Below, piece by piece: positions 16,770 through 26,243 of a DNA stretch of 64,000 nt. Numbering within the stretch: the first letter of the stretch is position 1; the number at the start of each line of letters is the position of its first letter. The notes beneath the pieces were generated by a model that saw only the letters and a program-made list of their open reading frames with translations, had not been told where the DNA came from and made no database searches. Made by a program: the position numbers and the translations under genes. This DNA comes from an uncultured beta proteobacterium (GTDB lineage: Bacteria > Pseudomonadota > Gammaproteobacteria > Burkholderiales > SG8-41), in assembly GCA_903889565.1 (NCBI GenBank), contig CAISYC010000061.1, positions 124,001 to 188,000 on the forward strand, written 5' to 3'.

Positions 16770-17663
16770 ATGGAACGCATGACGTCACGACTGCGCGCTT
16801 TGATCGCGCGCCCCGGCTGCATCGTCGCCCCCGGCGTTGCCGACGGCCTCGCCGCGCGCCTCGTCGCCATGGGCGGCTTCGACGCCGTCTACATGACCGG
16901 CTTCGGCACCAGCATCACGCGGCTCGGCATGCCCGACGTCGGTTTGCTGACGGCCACCGAGATGATCGATAACGCCAGCCGCATCGTCGATGCGTCTGAT
17001 TTGCCGGTGATTGCGGACGCCGACACCGGTTACGGCAATCCGATCAACACGCGCCGCACCATTCGCGATTACGAAAAGGCCGGCGTCGCCGGAGTGCACA
17101 TCGAAGACCAGTCGTGGCCGAAGCGCTGCGGTCATCTCGCCGGCAAAAAAGTTATCCCCACCACCGAGATGGTCGCCAAGATCAAGGCCGCCTGCGATGC
17201 GCGCCGCGATCCGGATTTCGTCATCATCACACGCACCGACGCGATTGCCGTCGAAGGCATCGATGCCGCGATTGAACGCGGCGAGCGTTATCGCGAAGCC
17301 GGCGCCGACATGCTGTTCATCGAAGCGCCGGTCGGTCGCGAACAGGTCGAACGCGTCGCCAACCATTTCAAAGGCGTGCCGCTCTTGTACAACATGGCGG
17401 CCAGCGGCAAGACGCCGGATCTGCCGGCGGACGAGCTCGGCAAAATCGGCTTCAAGCTCGCAATCTATCCGAACTGGGTGATACTCGCGGCGATTCCGGC
17501 GATGCAGAATCTGCTGGCCGAACTGAAGAAGACCGGCTCGATCGCGCACATGCGCGACAAGGTGGCCACCTTCAAGCAATTCACCGAAGTCGCCGGGCTG
17601 CCTGAAATCCAGGAGCTCGAGAAACGCTACGGCGTGCCCGACGACCAGCGCGCAGGGCTTTAG
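16770..17663 (+). CDS. Isocitrate lyase/PEP mutase superfamily lyase (2,3-dimethylmalate or methylisocitrate lyase-like)
   Basis: 297 residues, starting at the ATG seven bases after AAGGAG. TIM-barrel motifs: 'VADGLAARLVAMGGFDAVY', 'VIADADTGYGNP' (metal-binding Asp), 'GVHIEDQSWPKRCGHLAGK' and 'VIITRTDAIAVEG'. The KRCGH loop with its catalytic Cys marks a C-C lyase (methylisocitrate, dimethylmalate or oxaloacetate cleaving) rather than a PEP mutase. Expected products are pyruvate or a related oxoacid plus a second carboxylic acid. The next two genes, 9 and 1 bases downstream, encode LeuC- and LeuD-like subunits. This matches the dimethylmaleate hydratase plus dimethylmalate lyase logic known from nicotinate-fermenting Eubacterium barkeri. 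Confidence 0.85.
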   Translation: MERMTSRLRALIARPGCIVAPGVADGLAARLVAMGGFDAVYMTGFGTSITRLGMPDVGLLTATEMIDNASRIVDASDLPVIADADTGYGNPINTRRTIRDYEKAGVAGVHIEDQSWPKRCGHLAGKKVIPTTEMVAKIKAACDARRDPDFVIITRTDAIAVEGIDAAIERGERYREAGADMLFIEAPVGREQVERVANHFKGVPLLYNMAASGKTPDLPADELGKIGFKLAIYPNWVILAAIPAMQNLLAELKKTGSIAHMRDKVATFKQFTEVAGLPEIQELEKRYGVPDDQRAGL

Positions 17664-17672
17664 GAGATTAAC

Positions 17673-19085
17673 GTGGCGCAAACGATGTTCGAAAAAATCT
17701 GGGACCGCCACGTCATCGTCAGGCGCGGCGGCGACGAATGCCTGCTGCACATCGACCGCAACTTCGTGCATGAAGGCTCGTTTCACGCCTTCGGCGCGCT
17801 GGCGCGCGACGGCCGCAAGGTTCGGAAGCCGCGCCAGACCATCGCGGTGGCGGACCACTATGCGCCGACACGCAACCGCGAACAGGGCATCGCCGCGGTC
17901 ACCGATCCGGAAATGCGCAACATGGTCGATCTGCTGGCAAAGAACGTCGCCGCCAACGACATCGACCGCTACTACGATCTGGACAGTCCGCAGCAGGGCA
18001 TCGTGCACGTGATCGGGCCCGAACTCGGCATCACGCAGCCGGGGCTTGTCATCACCGTCGCCGATTCGCACACCTCGACGCACGGCGCCTTCGGCGCGAT
18101 CGCCTTCGGACTCGGCGCCTCGCAACTCAAACAAATCCTCGCCACGCAATGCCTGTGGCAAAAGAAACCCAAATTGATGCGCATCTCGGTCGATGGCGCG
18201 ATCCCCGCCGGTGTCACGGCGAAGGACATCATTCTCGCAATCATCGCGAAAATCGGCACCGCCGGCGCGACCGGCCACGCGATTGAATACGCCGGCTCGG
18301 CGATTCGCGCGCTGTCGATGGAAGGCCGACTCACCGTCTGCAATATGTCGATTGAAGCCGGCGCGCGCTGCGGCATGGTCGCGCCCGACGACACCACCTA
18401 CGCTTATCTCAACGGCCGACAGTACGCGCCGAAAGACGCGCTGTGGGATCAGGCGCTCGCTTATTGGCGCAGCCTGCCCTCCGATGAGGGCGCGCGGTTC
18501 GATCGCGAAGTATCGCTCGATGTGTCGAAACTCGAACCGATGGTGACGTGGGGCACCAGCCCCGAACAGGCGCTGACCATCGGTGCCGCGGTGCCGGACC
18601 CGGCGCGCGCGGCGAATGCCGAGCAGCGCGCGCAGTATGAACAGGCCGTGAAATACATGGGGCTCACGCCCGGCATGCCGCTCGCCGACATCCGGATCGA
18701 CAACGCTTTCATCGGCACCTGCACCAACGGCCGACTGGACGATCTGCGCGCCGCCGCCGCCGTATTGAAAGGCCGCAGGATCGTGGTCAAAGGCTGGGTC
18801 TCGCCGGGTTCGACTGCCATCAAACGCCAGGCCGAGGCCGAGGGCCTCGACCGCATCTTCAAGGAGGCCGGTTTCGAATGGCGCAGCTCGGGATGTTCGA
18901 GCTGCGTGGCGATGAGCGGCGACACCGTGCCGGCGGGCGAGCGCTGCGCCTCGACCTCGAATCGCAACTTCGAGGGCCGTCAGGGCAAGGGCGCGCGCAC
19001 CCACCTGATGAGTCCGGCGATGGTCGCCGCCGCCGCGGTTACGGGGCATCTCACCGATGTACGCAAACTGATGGCGGGAGCCTGA
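17673..19085 (+). CDS. Aconitase-family hydro-lyase, large subunit (LeuC-like)
   Basis: 470 residues, GTG start behind AGGAG. It has the [4Fe-4S] cysteines of the family at 350 ('IGTCTNGR'), 408 and 411 ('SGCSSCVAM'), with LeuC-like spacing, plus 'TVADSHTSTHGAFGAIAFG' and 'CASTSNRNFEGRQGKGART'. LeuC proteins isomerise 2- and 3-isopropylmalate, and the same fold serves citraconate, homoaconitate and dimethylmaleate hydration. There is no leuB or leuA nearby; a lyase gene lies immediately upstream instead. A catabolic hydro-lyase is therefore more likely than leucine synthesis. Confidence 0.85.
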   Translation: MAQTMFEKIWDRHVIVRRGGDECLLHIDRNFVHEGSFHAFGALARDGRKVRKPRQTIAVADHYAPTRNREQGIAAVTDPEMRNMVDLLAKNVAANDIDRYYDLDSPQQGIVHVIGPELGITQPGLVITVADSHTSTHGAFGAIAFGLGASQLKQILATQCLWQKKPKLMRISVDGAIPAGVTAKDIILAIIAKIGTAGATGHAIEYAGSAIRALSMEGRLTVCNMSIEAGARCGMVAPDDTTYAYLNGRQYAPKDALWDQALAYWRSLPSDEGARFDREVSLDVSKLEPMVTWGTSPEQALTIGAAVPDPARAANAEQRAQYEQAVKYMGLTPGMPLADIRIDNAFIGTCTNGRLDDLRAAAAVLKGRRIVVKGWVSPGSTAIKRQAEAEGLDRIFKEAGFEWRSSGCSSCVAMSGDTVPAGERCASTSNRNFEGRQGKGARTHLMSPAMVAAAAVTGHLTDVRKLMAGA

Positions 19086-19086
19086 C

Positions 19087-19695
19087 ATGGAAGCTTTCAC
19101 GAAATTGACCGCGGTCGCAGCCCCGCTCGATCTGGCGAATTGCGACACCGACAAGATCATTCCCGGCCGCTTTCTGCGCAAGCTGCGCGGCCCCGGCTAC
19201 GACAAACTTGCATTCCACGACATCCGCTTCAACGCCGACGGCGGCGAAAATCCGGATTTCGTTTTGAACAAGGCACCGTATCGCAACGCGAAAATCCTCG
19301 TCGCTGCCGCGAACTTTGGTTGCGGTTCGTCGCGCGAAGCCGCGGTTTACGTCATGTTCGACTTCGGCATCCGCTGCGTCATCGCGCCCTCATTCGGCGA
19401 CATTCATTACGGCAACGAATTGCAGAACGGCATGCTGCCGGTGGTATTGCCGGATGCCGTGTGTGCGGCGCTGCGTGCGCAGTTAAATGCCGATCCCGGC
19501 GCGATCGTCGGCGTCGATCTCGATACGCAAAAAGTCACCGGCCCCGACGGCGCGGTCTATCCGTTCGACATCGATGCCAACGCCAAAGAGCGCCTGCTGA
19601 AGGGCCTCGACGACATCGGCCTCGTCATGCAATACGGCAGCGAGATCGAAGCATTCGAACATCGGCACGCCGCGGCGATGCCATGGCTAACCTGA
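19087..19695 (+). CDS. Aconitase-family hydro-lyase, small subunit (LeuD-like)
   Basis: 202 residues, about LeuD length. It shows 'CDTDKIIPGRFLRKL', 'AANFGCGSSREAAVYVMF' and 'IAPSFGDIHYGNELQNGML'. Authentic LeuD usually reads 'GSSREHAPWAL'; here HAPW is replaced by AAVY beside the substrate Ser/Arg, which suggests a different substrate. It follows the large subunit by one base, so translation is surely coupled. Its stop codon abuts the stop of the convergent peroxiredoxin gene, forming TGATCA. Confidence 0.85.
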   Translation: MEAFTKLTAVAAPLDLANCDTDKIIPGRFLRKLRGPGYDKLAFHDIRFNADGGENPDFVLNKAPYRNAKILVAAANFGCGSSREAAVYVMFDFGIRCVIAPSFGDIHYGNELQNGMLPVVLPDAVCAALRAQLNADPGAIVGVDLDTQKVTGPDGAVYPFDIDANAKERLLKGLDDIGLVMQYGSEIEAFEHRHAAAMPWLT

Positions 19696-20256
19696 TCAGC
19701 TCAGCCAGTCGAGCACCGCGGCAGCATCCTTGTCTGGCGGAAATACCGGATAAAAATTCTTGACGATCATGCCGTCGCAGACGATCAGCGTGATGCGGCG
19801 GATCAGCGTCATGCCATCGACTTCGAACGTCGGCAGGCGCAGGGCATCCGCGAAGTCGAGGTGCTCGTCGCTGAGCAGCTCGAACGGCAGATGCAAACGC
19901 TCTGCGGCCTCGCGCTGATAATTGGAATCCTGCGTCGACAAACCAAACAAATTCGCAACGCCGAGCGCACGCAACTCCATAAAATGGTCACGATAGGCGC
20001 AGGACTGCGGCGTGCAGCCGCGCGCGCCCGGAATCGCATTCCAGCCTGCGGGCAATGCCTGATCGGGACGGCCGGTGCGCGGATAAATATAGACGACTGT
20101 GGTGCCATGAAGTTGCGACAGGTCGATGTCGCGATCGCGCGTAGACGGCAGCGCCAGCGCGGGCAGGCGCAGGCCTGAAAGATGATCGCAGGCGCCATCG
20201 TCCCGCGGCACCGGCAGGTCGGCGGGCAGCTCGAAGATATTATCGGCTCGCGGCAT
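19696..20256 (-). CDS. Peroxiredoxin (PrxQ/BCP-like)
   Basis: 186 residues of thioredoxin fold. 'TTVVYIYPRTGRPDQALP' is followed by 'PGARGCTPQSCAYRDHF', where the first Cys is the peroxidatic residue and the second, five positions later (C-x4-C), fits the resolving Cys of PrxQ/BCP enzymes. It would reduce peroxides at the expense of thioredoxin. An N-terminal extension of about 40 residues and the insert 'AGWNAIPGA' between the Pro and the Cys are unusual. The start lies 5 bases after the dapE stop, so it is co-transcribed with dapE. Confidence 0.8.
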   Translation of the reverse strand: MPRADNIFELPADLPVPRDDGACDHLSGLRLPALALPSTRDRDIDLSQLHGTTVVYIYPRTGRPDQALPAGWNAIPGARGCTPQSCAYRDHFMELRALGVANLFGLSTQDSNYQREAAERLHLPFELLSDEHLDFADALRLPTFEVDGMTLIRRITLIVCDGMIVKNFYPVFPPDKDAAAVLDWLS

Positions 20257-20261
20257 GCGCG

Positions 20262-21431
<1,170 letters not shown>

Positions 21432-21538
21432 TTAACAAATCACCCGCCGCCGCCGCGCATGCGGCGCAAACGAATATAGAATACGCAAAAACCGCGTCGC
21501 CTGTTGCTGCGCGAACGCGCCTCTCGAGGATCCCCGCC

Positions 21539-22456
21539 GTGACTGCTTTGCTGGTTTCACACCGTTTTCGCGCCGTCTATGGCGACCGCTTTATCGCCGA
21601 TGCGAAGGCGCGCGACATCGCGCTCGAACTGCTGGTGCTGCCCGATGATCCGGAGGCGCGCCTTGCCGACGACCTCGCAGCACGCGCCGAGGTCGCCTAC
21701 TTCAGCAGCGATGTATTTCCGCAATTCGGCAAACCGTTTTTTTCCGCGACGCGCAAGGCGGCCGGTCTCAAATGGCTACACGTGTTCAACGCCGGCGTCG
21801 ATCATCCGGTGTTCGCCAGCATCCTCGAACGCGGCGTGCGGCTGACCACGTCGTCGGGCACGGCGGCGGCGCCGATCGCGCAAACGGCAATCGCCGGCAT
21901 GCTTTATCTATCGCGCGAAGTCGCCGGGCAAACCATCCTCATTTACGGCTTCGGCAAAATCGGCGCCGGGATTGCGCGCTTGGCGCGCCTGCTCGGCATG
22001 CGGGTGATCGGCATGCGTCGCAATGCGCAGCCGCATCCGCTGGCCGATGAGATGCTGACGCCGGATCAATTGCATGCCGCGCTGGCGCGCAGCGACTGGC
22101 TGGCGCTGGCATGCCCGCTGACCAATGAAACGCGGCGCGTGATCGATGCGGCAGCCTTGGCCGCAATGCCTGCGGGCGCGCGCGTCATCAACATCAGCCG
22201 CGGCGAGGTGATCGACGAGCCGGCGCTGATCGCCGCACTCCAAAGCAAACATCTCGGCGGCGCCTATCTCGATGTGTTCGCGCAGGAACCGCTGCCCGCC
22301 GAATCGCCGCTGTGGGATCTGCCCAATGTGCTGGTGACCGCGCACGACGCCGCGACCTCCGATGCCTACGACCGCCGCATCAATGCCCTGTTTCTCGACA
22401 ACCTCGCGCGTTGGCAGCGCGACGAAGCGTTGATCAACGAGGTCACGAAGCTATGA
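21539..22456 (+). CDS. D-2-hydroxyacid dehydrogenase (NAD-dependent)
   Basis: 305 residues from a GTG with GAGGA eight bases upstream ('VTALLVSHRFRAVYGDRF'). The Rossmann motif is 'LIYGFGKIGAGIARLARLL' (GxGxxG). Catalytic residues are Arg in 'INISRGEVIDEP', Glu in 'DVFAQEPLP' and His in 'VTAHDAATS'. It would interconvert 2-oxoacids and D-2-hydroxyacids. The gene overlaps the next (Bug receptor) by ATGA, so the dehydrogenase and receptor are translationally coupled, hinting that the receptor binds a hydroxy- or oxo-acid. Confidence 0.88.
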   Translation: MTALLVSHRFRAVYGDRFIADAKARDIALELLVLPDDPEARLADDLAARAEVAYFSSDVFPQFGKPFFSATRKAAGLKWLHVFNAGVDHPVFASILERGVRLTTSSGTAAAPIAQTAIAGMLYLSREVAGQTILIYGFGKIGAGIARLARLLGMRVIGMRRNAQPHPLADEMLTPDQLHAALARSDWLALACPLTNETRRVIDAAALAAMPAGARVINISRGEVIDEPALIAALQSKHLGGAYLDVFAQEPLPAESPLWDLPNVLVTAHDAATSDAYDRRINALFLDNLARWQRDEALINEVTKL

Positions 22457-23412
22457 ATGTACGTGCGGCGTTTTGGTGTTGCGCCACGCTCGGCTGCTTC
22501 GCCGCGCATGCGCAGACTTATCCGACCCGCGCCGTGCGCCTCGTCGTGCCCTATGTGCCGGGCGGCGGCACCGACTTCACCGCACGCGTGATTGCGCCCC
22601 GGCTCGGCGAAGCACTGGGCCAGCAGATCGTGGTCGAAAACCGCCCCGGCGGCGGCACCAACATCGGTTCCGATCTGGTTGCCAAGGCGGCGCCCGACGG
22701 TTACACGCTGCTGATGGCAGGCGCGGCCAACGCCATCAACATGAGCCTGTACGCCGACCCGCCCTATGACACGCTGCGCGATTTGGCAGCGGTATCGTTG
22801 AGCGTAAAGGGTGCGAACGTTTTGCTGGTGCATCCCTCGCTGCCGGTCAAAACGCTCAAGGAACTGCTGGCGCTGGCGCGCGCGCAACCGGGCAAACTCA
22901 ACTACGCATCGTCCGGCCTCGGCAGCGCGAACCACATGGCCGGCGAACTGTTGAAGCTGGTCGCGGGCGTCAATATCACGCATATTCCGTACAAGGGCAA
23001 CGCGCCGGCACTGACCGATCTCATTGGCGGCCATGTCGAAATTTTGATCAGCGGCGTGCCGGCAGTGATCGGGCAGATTAGGAACGGGCGTGTGCGCGCG
23101 ATCGCCATCGCCAGCCTCAAGCGTTTCCCGGCGCTGCCCGACACGCCGACGATCGACGAGTCCGGTCTTAAAGGTTTTGAAGCCACCACCTGGTTCGGCG
23201 TGATGGCGCCGGTAAAAACGCCGCGCGAAATCGTCACTCGGCTCAATGCCGAACTCGCGCGTATCGTCGCCGGCGCTGACGTGCGCGAGCGTTTCATCAG
23301 CGAAGGCGTCGAACCCGTGGGCGGTTCCAGCGAGTTGTTCGCGGGATTTATCCGCAGCGAGATCGACAAATATGCGAAAGTGGTAAACGCTGCAGGCATC
23401 AAAACCGAATAA
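22453..23412 (+). CDS. Bug/TctC-family periplasmic solute receptor
   Basis: 319 residues. Start at the ATG overlapping the upstream stop (ATGA); signal peptide 'MNVRAAFWCCATLGCFAAHA'. The mature part begins 'QTYPTRAVRLVVPYVPGGG', then 'VVENRPGGGTNIGSDLVAK', 'APDGYTLLMAG' and 'ITHIPYKGNAPALTDLIG'. It lies between a D-2-hydroxyacid dehydrogenase and an exported M20 peptidase, 18 bases before the latter. No Tct membrane genes are adjacent. Confidence 0.92.
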   Translation: MNVRAAFWCCATLGCFAAHAQTYPTRAVRLVVPYVPGGGTDFTARVIAPRLGEALGQQIVVENRPGGGTNIGSDLVAKAAPDGYTLLMAGAANAINMSLYADPPYDTLRDLAAVSLSVKGANVLLVHPSLPVKTLKELLALARAQPGKLNYASSGLGSANHMAGELLKLVAGVNITHIPYKGNAPALTDLIGGHVEILISGVPAVIGQIRNGRVRAIAIASLKRFPALPDTPTIDESGLKGFEATTWFGVMAPVKTPREIVTRLNAELARIVAGADVRERFISEGVEPVGGSSELFAGFIRSEIDKYAKVVNAAGIKTE

Positions 23413-23430
23413 CTTTTGCAGAAAGCTCCG

Positions 23431-24828
23431 ATGATCGCCAGATTGTTCGCCGTCATTGCCATGCTCGCATGCGCCGCCACCGCTGCCGCGCAGACGCCCA
23501 AGCAATCACTGCTGCGCGAGATATACCGGGAACTCGTCGAGATCGACACCTCGGACGCCAGTGGCGACACGACGCGAGCGGCCGCAGCAATGGCGGCGCG
23601 GCTCAGGGCCGGCGGCATTCCGGCGGCGGACATTCAGGTCATCGTCCCGCCGGGCGGAGCGAAGAAGGGCAACCTCGTCGCACGTTTGCGCGGTTCAGGC
23701 GCGAAAAAGCCGCTGCTGCTGCTGGCGCATATCGATACGGTCAATGCCAAACGCGAGGACTGGCAACGCGACCCGTTCAAGCTGATCGAGGAGAACGGCT
23801 ACTTCTACGCGCGCGGTTCCGCCGACGACAAGGCAATGGCGGCGGCGCTGGTTGCAATCATGATTCAACTCAAACAACAGAACTACCGCGGCAACCGTGA
23901 TCTTATCCTCGCGCTCACCACGGACGAAGAAATCATTCCGTCGCCGTTCAGTGGCATCGAATACCTGATCAGAAACCACCGCGATCTGATCGATGCCGAA
24001 CTGGCGCTGAATGAGGGCGGCGGCGGCCTGCTCGACAGGAACGGCAAGCCGCTCTACCACGGTATCCAGGCCGGCGAAAAGGTATTCCAGACCTACCGCC
24101 TCGAGGTCACCAACGCGGGCGGTCACAGCGCGCGGCCGTCGAAGGACAACGCGATCTACCATCTGGCCGCCGGGCTCACGCGCCTCGCCCAGCACGACTT
24201 CCCGTTCAAGCTGCTGCCGGTGACGCGCGGCTATTTCGAACGCGCCGCCGACTTTGAAACGGGTCAGCTTGCCGCCGACATGAAAGCGATTCTGCGCGAA
24301 CCGCCTGATCCCGCCGCCCTCGCCCGCCTTTCCGAGCGGCCCATGTTCAATGCCCTGATGCGCACGACCTGTGTCGCCACGATGCTGGACGCCGGCCACG
24401 CCACCAACGCACTGCCGCAGCGCGCGCGCGCCGTCGTCAACTGCCGCGTGCTGCCCGGCGAATCGGTGAGCGACGTGCAGAAGACGCTGACGCGCGTGCT
24501 GGCCGACGACAACATCTCCATCACACCCGACGGCGTCGCCGTGCTGAGCCCGCCGCCGCCGCTGACGCCGGAAATCATGCGCGCGGTCACTGCAATCACC
24601 AGCGAGATGTGGCCCGGCGTGCCGGTGATCCCGACGCTGTCGGCCGGCGCCACCGATGGCCGCTTTCTTGCCAACATCGGCATTCCGACCTACGGCATTA
24701 CCGGCCAGTTCAAGGATGCCGATGGCGACGGCGTGCACGGTCTGAATGAGCGCATTCGCGTGAACTCGTTTGACGAGGGATACCGGTTTCTCATCCGCCT
24801 GATCATTACCCTGTCAGCGGTGAATTAG
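23431..24828 (+). CDS. Exported M20-family metallopeptidase
   Basis: 465 residues with signal peptide 'MIARLFAVIAMLACAATAAA'. Zinc-site motifs: 'LLLLAHIDTVNAKRED' (His and Asp), 'ARGSADDKAMAAALVA' (Asp), 'ALTTDEEIIPSP' (catalytic and metal Glu) and 'ELALNEGGGG'. A dimerisation domain follows ('QTYRLEVTNAGGHSARPSK'). The C-terminal metal His is probably in 'DGDGVHGLNERIRV'. It probably hydrolyses small peptides or N-acyl amino acids in the periplasm. ATG 23431 was chosen because it opens the signal peptide and follows GAAAG. Confidence 0.87.
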   Translation: MIARLFAVIAMLACAATAAAQTPKQSLLREIYRELVEIDTSDASGDTTRAAAAMAARLRAGGIPAADIQVIVPPGGAKKGNLVARLRGSGAKKPLLLLAHIDTVNAKREDWQRDPFKLIEENGYFYARGSADDKAMAAALVAIMIQLKQQNYRGNRDLILALTTDEEIIPSPFSGIEYLIRNHRDLIDAELALNEGGGGLLDRNGKPLYHGIQAGEKVFQTYRLEVTNAGGHSARPSKDNAIYHLAAGLTRLAQHDFPFKLLPVTRGYFERAADFETGQLAADMKAILREPPDPAALARLSERPMFNALMRTTCVATMLDAGHATNALPQRARAVVNCRVLPGESVSDVQKTLTRVLADDNISITPDGVAVLSPPPPLTPEIMRAVTAITSEMWPGVPVIPTLSAGATDGRFLANIGIPTYGITGQFKDADGDGVHGLNERIRVNSFDEGYRFLIRLIITLSAVN

Positions 24829-24869
24829 CGGTCTGCACATTCTGTCACGCGCAGTTGGCGGCAAACCGC

Positions 24870-26243
24870 CTAGCGCTGAGTGGCAGCGCTGTTCGGCGAT
24901 GCCGCCGCAGTTTCGAAATAGTGAATGATCAGCATCACCACCCGGTGGTCGGATAGCATGATTGAAAGGTGCAATTCCGGGTAATCGAAGGTTTCGCCGC
25001 CCTTGCTCGTGTAGCTATTGCGCGGCCGGCCGAGCTTGGCGACGACCTCGTCGGCCGAGGCGCCGGTTGATATGCCATCCACCGGCGGGCAATATCCGTG
25101 CTCCGAATAACAACCGATCCGGCTCACCAGTTTCGGCGTTCCTGCAAACGTGATTTCCAGACTCGCCGGCGCCTGTTCGCCGATATGAAATTCCCATTCC
25201 TGATAATCCTCAACCGCTTTGCCTTTGGGCATGGCCGTCACCGCGATCAATTTTTGCCCCGTGTTATCGGGCAGGTCTTCTGCAAGATAGGGCGGGTAAC
25301 CCTTGCGCTGGATCACCTCTTCCGGCGTCATGCCGAGGGAAAGCCCGTGATAGCGAACCTGCTTTAGCAGCCAGTGCTTGTGATAGACGTAAACGGGATG
25401 GCCCAGATAAATCACCGCGATCACCAATGCGTAGGGCAACAGCGTCAATAAGTGATAGCCGGCGAGCTGACTGCGGATGTTCTGCAAAATTCCCGGCGGC
25501 GGCGGATCGCCGGTCTCTTTTGACGGCGCATGGACGCGGCGCTGCGCCAAAACTGCGCAGAGCCGCGCGCAGGCAAACACGCCGCCCGCCCCGATCAATC
25601 CGGCGACGGAAAATTCGAGCGGACCGAGACGGATTGCCTGCAACCAGTGCAGATGGACATCGACCCAGCCGCTGATTGCTGTATCGCCGACCAGCATGCC
25701 GCCGGCGAGGTAGCCGATCAGCGCGGCACCGAACGGGTAGATGGCTGGATGGCCGGCGGTAATATCGACGATGCGGGAAGCCCCTATACCGATCATCAGG
25801 GTGCTGATCAGCAGGCCGAGGGCCAACATCAATTTGTTGTCCGCCGCTGCCGCCGCGACGCCCAGGACATTGTCCAGGCCCATGGCGAGATTGGCGAGCA
25901 TGATGACGTAAAGCGTCGAGGCAATGACCGGAGGCACGGCGTGATCGCCTGCGACCTCGTGCTCCGGCAACAGCATCTGCCCGGCGACTCGCAACAGGAG
26001 CGCGCCCCCGACAATCTTCATATAGGGCAGGCGCAGCAGTTCGAACACGGCGATCGTCAGGATCATCCGTATGATCACCGCCGCCAGACTGCCCCAGAAA
26101 ATCGCCTGCTTTTGTTTCCCCGGCGGCAGCGAGCGGGCAAACATTGCGATCACCAAGGCGTTGTCGCCTGACAACACCAGATTGATCGCCAGAATCTGCC
26201 CCAGCGAGATCCAGAATTGAGCGGTTTGAAATAGCTCGATCAC
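24870..26243 (-). CDS. TerC/YjbE-family membrane protein with duplicated BamE-like periplasmic extension
   Basis: 457 residues from a GTG start. Residues 1-235 are a TerC/YjbE membrane domain with the paired acidic motifs 'INLVLSGDNALVIAMF' and 'ANLAMGLDNVLGVAAAA', associated with manganese/calcium handling. A further helix at about 263-281 ('LLPYALVIAVIYLG') is followed by about 170 residues outside the membrane. These hold two similar units, 'GLSLGMTPEEVIQRKGYP' at 300 and 'GISTGASADEVVAKLGRP' at 390, which resemble BamE/SmpA-type domains by eye. Such an extension is not part of ordinary YjbE proteins. A cation export or metal-loading role is inferred only for the TerC part. Confidence 0.78.
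   Translation of the reverse strand: MIELFQTAQFWISLGQILAINLVLSGDNALVIAMFARSLPPGKQKQAIFWGSLAAVIIRMILTIAVFELLRLPYMKIVGGALLLRVAGQMLLPEHEVAGDHAVPPVIASTLYVIMLANLAMGLDNVLGVAAAAADNKLMLALGLLISTLMIGIGASRIVDITAGHPAIYPFGAALIGYLAGGMLVGDTAISGWVDVHLHWLQAIRLGPLEFSVAGLIGAGGVFACARLCAVLAQRRVHAPSKETGDPPPPGILQNIRSQLAGYHLLTLLPYALVIAVIYLGHPVYVYHKHWLLKQVRYHGLSLGMTPEEVIQRKGYPPYLAEDLPDNTGQKLIAVTAMPKGKAVEDYQEWEFHIGEQAPASLEITFAGTPKLVSRIGCYSEHGYCPPVDGISTGASADEVVAKLGRPRNSYTSKGGETFDYPELHLSIMLSDHRVVMLIIHYFETAAASPNSAATQR

Noticed and set aside
16785-19181. 798-codon open frame on the minus strand opposite the lyase and LeuC-like genes
   Set aside because: It is opposite two well-conserved genes, has low-complexity composition and no start signal. 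Length alone is not evidence at this GC content.
17673-19695. leuCD of leucine biosynthesis
   Set aside because: The motifs are LeuCD-like, but leuA and leuB are absent, a C-C lyase gene is coupled upstream, and the LeuD substrate loop is altered. A catabolic role is preferred, though not proven.
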